Made by a program: the position numbers and the translations under genes. Under the pieces are notes generated by a model. That model was not told where the DNA came from. It ran no database searches and was given only the letters and a program-made list of their open reading frames with translations. Positions 18,132-27,200 of a stretch of DNA of 64,000 bases are shown in pieces (the first letter of the stretch is position 1; each line of letters begins with the position of its first letter). This DNA is from Deltaproteobacteria bacterium (GTDB lineage: Bacteria > Desulfobacterota > Desulfomonilia > UBA1062): the NCBI GenBank assembly GCA_017992605.1, contig JAGOOG010000002.1, forward strand, positions 1-64,000, in the 5' to 3' direction.

Positions 18132-19487
18132 TCATTGAGGTAAACTGTTGAACAATGCCTGACCCAAATCAGGATGAACTGATTTGATGAAGTTGATATG
18201 TCCTGTCAAAGATTCAAGGCTCATTGGCTCGCCTTTCCATGTAGCCTCCTTGCCCTGGTTAACATGGTGCAGCGCAGCTCGTATCCTCCTCCGGATAACA
18301 CGCGGAACAGAAACTCTATCATTTACTGTGAGTCCGGTAACTTCTTGACGGGCTCCCCTTCTATGTATACGGAGTTTCGGAAGTGCCAGAGCAAATCCTT
18401 CCTCTTCAACGATTTTTCTTATGAGTGCAATGTATTTAGTTATTGATTCAGGGCCACTTATTGTAAGGTCATCAGCATACCGGGAATAGTCAGCCCCAAT
18501 TGTATTCGATAAACCTGAGAGGCGATAATCGAGTCGAATGCATGCAATATTAGCAAGCATGGGACTCGTCGGGGCACCCTGAGGAAGACGGCCATTGAAA
18601 GAGGAAAGGGCTGTCAGGAAACTCGCTTCCTCATTTTTATATCCGAATGATCTGTATATGCCAAATACTCGTGCAGCACTTATTGTGGGGAAAAAATCTT
18701 TGATGTCCAGGTTAACAACTACAGCCTTCCCGACATGAGGCTTAGCATTACTCACAATGGAATGAGCCCTTCTGAAGCCATGACAAGAATCGTGCAATCG
18801 TACATCTGACGTCAACTTTTCAAGGATGGCTTTCTGCGCAAGTTTCAGGGCTGGTTTGGGTGCCTCTATCTTTCTTTTTCCACCAGATCTCTTGGGGATC
18901 TCAAAGGTGTCATAGAGGTCATCGAAAGTATTGTTCCGATACCAATGGCCCAGAACAAACTGCGCAGTATTCTCCTTGAGCTCCTTTAGTATAGAAAACC
19001 TCTCTTTTAACAAATCCCATGGAGATATCTTTTGAGCGACCCAAGTTTGCCCTGCTCTGTCATTATCTGCCAGTAATTCTTGATCCCGCTTGGTTTGTTT
19101 CTCCTGTATCCTTTTATAGTGCTTCGTTTGCGAATAGAGGCCTTTACATACCTGGCCAAGGGAGTCCTTCCTTCTTGACCTCCGTAGAACATATCCAGTG
19201 AGTGTAGCATCTTCTTTCCTAAGAAGTTGTTCATATGATGAAGACCGACTTAAAAGCCCCTTCACGTAGAGAGGAAGGACTATTGATGCTGCCTTTCCGC
19301 CTAATTTTCTGACAATCTCCCGTGAGCACATATTGCGGAGTTTACGATCCCAATGCTTGAGCCCTTTTTTTAAGATGGGAAGTGCTTCTTCAACGGGGAG
19401 TTTGGACACCCTTTTAACAGCAGAATATCGTTTCTCAGCAACAGCTCCAAACATATCTGACGCATTGTTGTTTGCTTTCTTTGTCAC
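18132..19487 (-). CDS. Retron-type reverse transcriptase with N-terminal extension
   Basis: The RT core covers roughly residues 190-440. Motifs: IPKRSGGKRKIEAP (196-209), NAKPH at 247-251 (the retron NAxxH motif), LDIKDFF (260-266), GRLPQGAPTSP (299-309), catalytic YADD (337-340) and EVTGL at 382-386 (the retron VTG motif that recognises the msr). There is no intron maturase or HNH domain. The first 150 or so residues are an extension; residues 30-80 (EEALPILKKGLKHWDRKLR and on) look like HEAT-type helical repeats, and 100-145 is very basic. The start is GTG with CCGGAG upstream. The product should copy the adjacent msd into msDNA. Confidence 0.95.
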   Translation of the reverse strand: MTKKANNNASDMFGAVAEKRYSAVKRVSKLPVEEALPILKKGLKHWDRKLRNMCSREIVRKLGGKAASIVLPLYVKGLLSRSSSYEQLLRKEDATLTGYVLRRSRRKDSLGQVCKGLYSQTKHYKRIQEKQTKRDQELLADNDRAGQTWVAQKISPWDLLKERFSILKELKENTAQFVLGHWYRNNTFDDLYDTFEIPKRSGGKRKIEAPKPALKLAQKAILEKLTSDVRLHDSCHGFRRAHSIVSNAKPHVGKAVVVNLDIKDFFPTISAARVFGIYRSFGYKNEEASFLTALSSFNGRLPQGAPTSPMLANIACIRLDYRLSGLSNTIGADYSRYADDLTISGPESITKYIALIRKIVEEEGFALALPKLRIHRRGARQEVTGLTVNDRVSVPRVIRRRIRAALHHVNQGKEATWKGEPMSLESLTGHINFIKSVHPDLGQALFNSLPQ

Positions 19488-19512
19488 TTGTATCTCCGGA
19501 GGAGAAATAGAT

Positions 19513-19684
19513 AGAAGGACAGTCGGTCACCTTACTAAGCATTACTATGAATCGACACTGCCACATGAATCACCATGTGGCCGCAGGCCTGTGGTGACTC
19601 ATGCGGCATTGGCAGTATGTTCTGTAGATGCGGCAACCACGGCGAAACGCCGCGACGATCTAAGCATTTACCGACTGCCCTTCT
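19513..19684 (-). ncRNA. Retron msr-msd RNA
   Basis: Reading the minus strand, a1 at 19684-19670 pairs with a2 at 19527-19513 over 15 bp with one G-U wobble. After a five-base bulge, CUUA pairs with UAAG and is followed at once by a G (19660), the same context as the branch guanosine of retron Ec86 (CUUA-G). The msr then forms a 7-bp hairpin with a UUU loop (19654-19638). The msd forms a 16-bp stem, arms 19607-19592 and 19575-19560 with G-U pairs, capped by GGCC/GGCC around UGC. The unit ends 25 bp before the RT start. The structure is by hand folding. Confidence 0.9.
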
Positions 19685-19704
19685 TAACTGGATTTCTAGC
19701 AGGA

Positions 19705-19710
19705 ATTATA
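19705..19710 (-). promoter_or_regulatory. Probable -10 box of retron promoter
   Basis: A perfect TATAAT on the minus strand would place the transcript start about 14 bases before a1, as expected for a retron RNA. A matching -35 hexamer at 16-18 bp is poor. A TTTGTC/GACAAA inverted repeat lies just upstream (about 19722-19740) and could be an operator. Confidence 0.45.
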
Positions 19711-20093
19711 TGAAATATCAATTTGTCTTTATGGACAAACATCATATTTTGCGACATGCACTTGTCGCGATGACCTGATATCGCCCACAATATGTATTAT
19801 GATTGGTTTCTTATTTTAGCCGCTTCTTCATTGAATCGAAAAGGGCCAAGGAAATGATATATGGTAGGATACATACTAATCAGAATCAGTGATGTATAAT
19901 ATGGCAATGAATATTGTCGAGATTATTGCACGCAACTATGGATGATCTGGATCAGGATCCCCTCAGTCTCAGCTTACCGAGTGGCATCGTGATAAGGAGG
20001 GAGTAATTAAGGTCAAAGAAGACGAGTCTTGGTTTGAATGAGTTGATAAGGTATTATTATTGATTAATAGTTTACTGGTCATGAGGTGATGCT
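19711..20093. other. Divergent intergenic region between retron and metallopeptidase operon
   Basis: This AT-rich 380-bp region holds the divergent promoters of modules B and C. Visible short dyads are GCGACA/TGTCGC near 19751-19768 and AAGAC-GA-GTCTT near 20019-20030. No gene is supported. No terminator with a T-run was seen. Confidence 0.5.
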
Positions 20094-21233
20094 ATGACTG
20101 GACAATTGATGCTGTTTGATCAGGTCCCAACTCCAGAGGACGTTCTCTCAAAAAATCTGGAAATGAAACTTCATGGAAGGATTCTCTTCATCCTGAAGAA
20201 TCGGAATCAACCAGGGGCAGGTGAACTTCTCGAGATGATGGAAGACGATTTTGGTTGGAAAGTAAGGAGTGTATTTCTAACTGTTATTAAAGGTCTTCGC
20301 TCAGATCCGCACATCCCTGAATATCTTAGGGCATATGCCACGAACACTCTCAGTGACGATGAGGTGGAACAGGCTCTGCGGGGTAATGCCAAACCAAGTC
20401 AGGTGTTCAAAAGCACGGTAGATGACTTGTTCCGTAAAAGTATCCTGTACAGAAACTCAGATATGTACCAAGAGGCAATCAGTTTCATAGCGAGGTTCAA
20501 GGAATATGCCCCGTATAACAATATGCTGGTGAAAATCCAGAACCCGAGCTGTGGTTTCTATGCCACTGAGAAAGACTGGTTCAAAAGGTTCGGAAGGATT
20601 ATCAAAGAGGACGCCCAGCCAATGCTCATACTGGCTCCTAAGCATCCAGTGCTCCTGGTCTATGATCTTGATTCAACTGAAGGACCCTCTTTACCAGACA
20701 AGCTCGAACTCTTTGCGAAAGCATCTGGGGACTGGGATCCAGGTGTGTTCAGTCTCACCTTGGACAATGTCGAGAGAGATAAGATATTGGTCCAATTCAA
20801 AGAGCTCTCCTCTACACATGGTGGATTTGCTACCACAAGGCTCCGTGATGGAAACAACAAAATGAGGATCGTCATACATCAGGGCCTTGATGATAGGAGC
20901 AAATATGCAGTTCTCTGTCATGAACTGGCCCACATATACCTTGGTCACCTAGGCAGCGATGAGGATGGTTGGTGGCCTTACCGTATCAATCTGGACAAGA
21001 GATCAATCGAGATAGAGGCGGAAGCAACTGCTTACATTGTGGCCACACGTGTTGGCTTGCTGACCTCTTCTCACGCATACATTTCCACATATCTGAAAGA
21101 TTCAAAAGTTCCAGAAGCAGTGAGCATTGAGTTGATATCAAAGGTTGCTGGAAGGATTGAAGAAATGGGGGGGCGTAGACTACCTGCAAGAAAAAGCTCA
21201 AAGAGGATATTACATGGCCCAGATAACAGGTAG
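20094..21233 (+). CDS. ArdC/ImmA-like zinc metallopeptidase
   Basis: A 379-residue protein. The centre (AYNNMLVKIQNPS-like YAPYNNMLVKIQNP, then FYATEKDWFKRFGRIIKEDAQP) matches the ssDNA-binding N-terminal domain of ArdC antirestriction proteins. The C-terminal part has a zincin motif CHELAHIYLGH (HExxH at 276-280) and a downstream acidic helix IEIEAEATAYIVA, as in ImmA/IrrE peptidases. The start has GAGGTGATGCT before it. It heads an operon with a giant GHKL ATPase and an SNF2 helicase. In other systems such peptidases cleave repressors or phage proteins; here that is inference. It is transcribed away from the retron. Confidence 0.8.
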   Translation: MTGQLMLFDQVPTPEDVLSKNLEMKLHGRILFILKNRNQPGAGELLEMMEDDFGWKVRSVFLTVIKGLRSDPHIPEYLRAYATNTLSDDEVEQALRGNAKPSQVFKSTVDDLFRKSILYRNSDMYQEAISFIARFKEYAPYNNMLVKIQNPSCGFYATEKDWFKRFGRIIKEDAQPMLILAPKHPVLLVYDLDSTEGPSLPDKLELFAKASGDWDPGVFSLTLDNVERDKILVQFKELSSTHGGFATTRLRDGNNKMRIVIHQGLDDRSKYAVLCHELAHIYLGHLGSDEDGWWPYRINLDKRSIEIEAEATAYIVATRVGLLTSSHAYISTYLKDSKVPEAVSIELISKVAGRIEEMGGRRLPARKSSKRILHGPDNR

Positions 21234-21299
21234 ACCAGATTATGCGCTCAAACAGATTCTTAGGTGCAGCTTGGATTGATATAATTATATCTGAATAAT

Positions 21300-24200
21300 A
21301 TGGAAGATTATAAAATTCCATCCGATAAAATCGATCGTAGTCCAAATTCTCGTATAGTTCGTAGTGCCATCGATGAAGTCAAGGCTATTCGGACGCTCCT
21401 AGAAGACAGCTACAAAGATTTCGGAGGCGGGAGAACTTTACTACGCGAGCTTGTACAGAACGCTGATGATGCAGAGGCAGAACGACTTGTTTTTGCCATT
21501 GTCGAAAATGGATTGCCGGATGCACAGAACAGCCTGCTCCGAGGTCCTGCCTTGCTCGTGGCAAACACCGGGCCTTTCCCAGCCAGGGATCGAGGTGCCC
21601 TCCACCAGGCTCTGGGAGGTTCAAAGGCTGAGGATGCTGACAAAGTTGGCAGGTTCGGCATCGGTCTTAAAAGCGTGTTCCACATATGTGAAGCAATTGT
21701 CTACATAGGTGCTGATAAAGATACTGTACGTCCTGGTGCCCTGAATCCATGGGCAGGAACGGGCGCTTCTGGTGATGCTGATCCTCTGCATCCAGATTGG
21801 GACAGTGTAAGCGATGCTGACATGAAGTGTCTCCTGGATGTTGCAAATAAATTGTTAGAAAAGTTCAGAGATGGATTGCTTCTTTGGGTTCCTTTGCGCC
21901 AAGCTTCCCATTTGGATCGAGCACAAGGCCAACAGTATGGTCTCGGATCAGCCTGCCCAAGTCCGCATGAAATCGCTGCTTGGTTTAGGCGGTCAACATC
22001 ACTTGCTCTTCTGCTCGCGCAGTGTGGGCATGTTGTATCGATTGAGGCTTACCTTGCACCAGATATTTATTCGCTGGAGGGACGTAAACGTCTGGTCCGT
22101 GTTGCTCGGCCAGGATTTCAAAGCCTTGGATGGATAGGCCGATATGAAAATGATCTTGATGAAGTGGAGAGGACCTTCGAAGGCCGAATAGAGGATGACA
22201 ACAAAGGCTGGTCAGCCTATGGAATTGAAGTTCTCGGTCTCGACAGCTTGAGGCGGCTTCGCATCGAACCAGAGTGGCCAAAGGAACCCCATTGGCAGAA
22301 CGGCAAATGTGACTGGATACCCCGCAAAGCACTTTCACACGCTGCAATCACGGTTCTCCAACCTTCAGAAGCTTCTTCTGACTTATGTGGTGCATATTTG
22401 CGGTGGGCAGTGTTTCTCCCACTAAATGATGACCCGATTCCCCAGAAAAGCTCTCTTGTAGAGTCAGTGGGTAACTGTGGAGAACCTGGTACCTGGGATA
22501 TTGTGATGCATGGATATTTCTGGCCGTCTCATGACCGGAGATCCATACCAGGTGTAACAGGCAACGATACAAGTGAAGGGGATGCGCGGATCCGATGGAA
22601 CAGAGCAGTTCGTGACGAAATGCTCCTCCCCCTCTTGCCGAAAGCACTGGCACATGCTGTGAAGGGAATCCCTGAAGCAGCTGCACGATCGTTGCTGCGG
22701 GCAATTACTTGTTCTCAAATAGTTCGTGGACATCTCTCTGAGATTACACGTCTGAACATACTCCTTCCAAAGATTGCTGAGAATGGGGTGCAATGGGAGG
22801 TACATTCTACAAACGAGTCACAAGTTCTCTCCATACCAGCGTGGAATGATGCACCAGACAGTGTTCGTGAGCAATTCGTGTCAAAGGTCAGAACGCTTAC
22901 GAACGGCTTCCTATTTATTGATGGAGATGCTCCAAGAATAGGCGGGGATGAGGGAGAATGGCCCCATGAGTCGATCCGATGCATATTGGAATGCATCTCC
23001 TCTAAGGAATTCCGAACATGTATGGCGCTCTCATGGTTAGAAATATTGCTCACGAAACTGTTGAGTTCCCGAGAGGACACATCGAATGATCGGGCATCTG
23101 TCGTTGCGACATGGTTTGCTGAAAGAATCGGTGAAGGGATCCTCTCAACGTCTAAACTTGGGACCTCCCAAGAAGAGCGAGAGGACATGCGTGCCGCATG
23201 GCTGAGGGTTTTCGCCAAGCTCCCCAAGAACTGGTTAGTGCTGTCACCAGTGGATGCGCAGAATGCAGTTGTTGAGCTTGCTAAAGAGGGCATCATTGGA
23301 CCCGGGCTGCTGACAATTCCCTTTGGTCGCTCTACAGGTCAAGAGTGGACACCAACGCCGGATCCAGAGAGGCTCGACAGTGCTCTCCAAAAACTCGGGA
23401 ATTATCTCAGAGATGATAGAGATTCGTCACAGAGGTTATATCAATCTCGGCTGTTACTGGCAGAGACCCTTCTCTCTGTCCGACAAGACACTCCCTTAAG
23501 TGAAGAGTTGGTTTCTCTGCCGCTACTGCGTGCAAAGAGGATGCCTGACGACAAGGACGAAGCATGGTCCATGGATGAATTGTACCGTCGAGCTCAGCAG
23601 ATTCAGGTGTTTGCAAGGCCGACTTTGGAAGATAATCCTGTGGCCTATGAGATACCATATGATCCGAAACAAGCTGTGCTTGACCTTGCAAAAGCACTTG
23701 ACGAAGATGTGTGGCTTGTCGACAGTTCTCTGGCCTCGATTGCAAATTTAACATTACCAACGTCAGAAGCTCTGGCAAAAGCTGTGCTGGTAAAGACGGT
23801 TATCAAATCAAAGTCTTCTGATCGCAAAGATCTTGTTCAACGACTGGCGAAATCAGAGGATGTTGTTTTGCCGGTCATCCATCAAGCGATAACATCTCTG
23901 CTTACAGGACGAGTACCGAAACAGGGTTATGAGAAGGACCTCTACTATGTCCGTAGTCAAGACTACAACAGGTTAGATAACACCTTGGTACTAAGGGTAC
24001 TCCTCAAGCTTCTTGGAAGACCTTGGCGTGAGGTTGATGCCGGATTAGTTGAACCCATTCGGCACTCCCTTGTTGATGCCCTCCATATCAAGGCCGTTGA
24101 TCCCGGAATACTCCATGAGCTCCTCCAGAAGTGTATCGATGAGTCGGTTGGATGGACTGATCTCGAAACAGGTGAAGTGATCCAGCTCCTCCGTCGACTG

Positions 24201-27200
24201 CACAGTGCTACGCCACCATATAGAGATCGTTGGCGACAGATGCCCCTCCATAGGGGTGTTGGTGGGAGCAGGGGGAGTTTCAACGAGCATGCCCTCAAGG
24301 CCGTCGGCGGATTGGCATTACCCCGTGAGCTTGAGTCTGAGATCCGCTTACTTGAGCCCGACAAAGAAGTTGAAGATCTCTATCGGGACGTTCCTTCGCT
24401 AGATCCTGAGGGAGTTCTTCATGCAATGCTTGTGAGTCAGCGGCCGTATCGTTTTGCCAAAGATATTGTAAAATCTCTCCGCCCGAGCACTGATGTCCAC
24501 CTACCTCGAAATACCGATATAGGTGCTCTTCTGAAGAGTGCAAAGTGGCTTCCCTTGAAAGGATCTGAATCAGGTGTTTCACCGAATACAGTGCTGCTGC
24601 TCTCAGAAGATCTTCAGATTGTTGTGTCTCCCCTTGCAAGGGCTGGCGCTCTAGGCAGTTATCGATTAAGTGAGGATGTTGACCCTGAGGTCTGGTCATT
24701 CTCAGAAGATATTATCCGAAAGATTCTTGGGGAGCCAGGAGTCTCACGTCAGATACATAATCTAGCCAAGGCTCTTGACACCACTCTGGCCCCAGATGTC
24801 GATGATGGGGCATACATCCTGCTTCCAGACCCCGAGCTGATCACTGCCTCTCTGATTTCAGAAGTAATGCAATCCTCTCTTGCAGATGCCCATGCGGGAT
24901 GGGCACTCGTGCGTTCTGCAATCAATGCTGCCGGTATTGACCATCTCAAACTGTCAGACACTTCATCCTCTCAGACGCAGAGTGCGGTTGTCAGTCTTGC
25001 ACGATCACTTTGTGGCCCAATGCCACCTGAGCGTCAAATCTCTTCTCTCATGACACTCGCTGCCAGCCGACCACCAAAAGACTCCTCTGCTGGTATCGTG
25101 TTCAGTGCATTCATGGAAGCCTTTGTACGTACCCCAAGATTCTATGAACAGATCTTACCTAACATCGAACTGCCGACGCAGGATGGGCAATGGCACCATA
25201 CACGGGATATTGCACGATCTTCTTCAGGTGTTTCAAGACGACATCGCCTTCTTCAGGACCTTCGTCTTACCCTTGGACTTGACAAGGACGAACCAATACA
25301 TGGGGAGTCCTCAACAACCAGTGTCGGATCTGGAACTGTGGACACTCTGAACAAATACTTCGATCCCTGGGCAGACAGAATACCCGAGGCTGCTGTGGGG
25401 GCTTTCATAGGATTGCTCGGCAATGGATTACGCGAAGCCATATTGGAGCTTGCTCAAGATTGGATTAGCGAAGATGTCAGTGTGGAGAGGATGCGCCAAG
25501 AACTCTATGGAGAAGATAAACAGGATCCCTGTGCAGATGTTCGAGTCTCCGTGCTGAATCGTATAGCACAAGGCCAGAAGGTGGAAGCACTTAATCTCCT
25601 TGACGAGCGTGTAGTAATGGATGCCGGTTTGGATAGCAACACGATTTTTGCCGTAGACCCTATACGTCGTTCATCAAATCTAGGTGTGTTCTGGGAGATA
25701 ACTCTCCGGGATGTTAATCCCAGCAGTAAGACAGCACACGAACTCATTGCGCTTCTCGGAGGGACTGTAGAGTGGTGGGCCGTTAAGGTGCTTCGGATAG
25801 ATATTCAAGCTGTTCGCTCTTGGTGGTCACGGTGGGGGACTGGGTCCCAGGCTCAGGTTGGACCAGTACAGGCCTCCATCCTTGCACATTTGCCATTGAC
25901 ACTACACCAGCTTGATGTGAGCGAATGCGCGTCACTGCAGGAAGCACTGCGAAACGCCCAACGAGCACAACGCAGGAGAGAGCAAGCACCAGCTGCACAG
26001 ATAAGGGAAGCAAATGAGATCGAGAGAAAGGTCCTCGACCAGCTAGCTTCGCTGATCCGGGACAACCAGGAGCACCAGCGATTTATCTGGATGCGTGTCC
26101 AGTCACTCATAAAACGGTACGGTTATAGAGAAGACAGCATCCTGCTCGAGTTGGCACAGAATGCAGATGATGCCCTTTCACAGTCAGCTGAAATGGAAAG
26201 AAGTGAACTGCCAGATGCTCCCCGACGACTGATTATTCGCACCTCTCAGCAAAGCGATGTGCCAACAATCGATGTTATCCACTATGGTCGGCCCATCAAC
26301 GAAACAGGTGGCGCTGCTTTTCCTGAGGGACAAACAAGACAGTGGGATCAGGACCTCTATTTCATGATGCTCCTGAACCTCAGCGGAAAACCTGGAGAGG
26401 TATCGGGACAGAGTGCCGTTGCATCTACGACAGGACGATTCGGGCTTGGTTTTAAATCAGTGCATCTTGTCTCAGAGAAGCCATCAGTTGTCAGTGGTTT
26501 TCTGGCTTTCTCAATTGCTGGTGGATTGCTACCCATTGAGCAACCGACTCCACAAGATCCAGATTTAGTTCCGGTGGAGGGTCACCAGGCAACGAGGATC
26601 AGGCTTCCTCTACGAAGTGATGTTGATGTACCTGACCTGATTGACAAGATGTTCAAAAGATTTTCTTATGCTCGGGTCTTGCTTCCAGCTTTTGCTAGAG
26701 AGATTCGTGAAATCATAGTCGAAGGTGGTCCATCCGCAGGAGTCAGTTCATTTGATGGAAAGAATATCCCTGGTGCTCCCGGTTGGACGATTGCTAGTAA
26801 TACAGTAGGGATACCAGGAAAAGGCCAGTGGCGTCTTCTGCGGTTCCGCCCTGCAGATGTTGGAATCGGACGAGGAACTGAAGCACTTGTCGTGGGGATC
26901 AGGGATGGAGAACCTCAAAACTTCCCATCAGAGATCCCATTTCTCTGGAATGTAGCACCTACTAGTGAAGGCTGGGGTTGTGGGTACGCTGTAAACGGAC
27001 CGTTCAAGCTTGATCCAGGAAGAACCCATGTTTCTCTTGATGACCCTTCTACACTCAGCGTGGTGAACCTGCTTGGGGAGTCCCTTGGCCGCGGTCTGAT
27101 TGAACTGCATGACACGCTTATGAAAAGATCAGCCACTCTCCCTGACGGATTGCCCTCCCAGGAAAATGTCGAAGGATTCATCTCTTCGCTTTGGAAGGTA

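Noticed and set aside
18132-19487. Group II intron reverse transcriptase
   Set aside because: No maturase or HNH domain, and NAxxH and VTG retron motifs with an adjacent msr-msd RNA are present.
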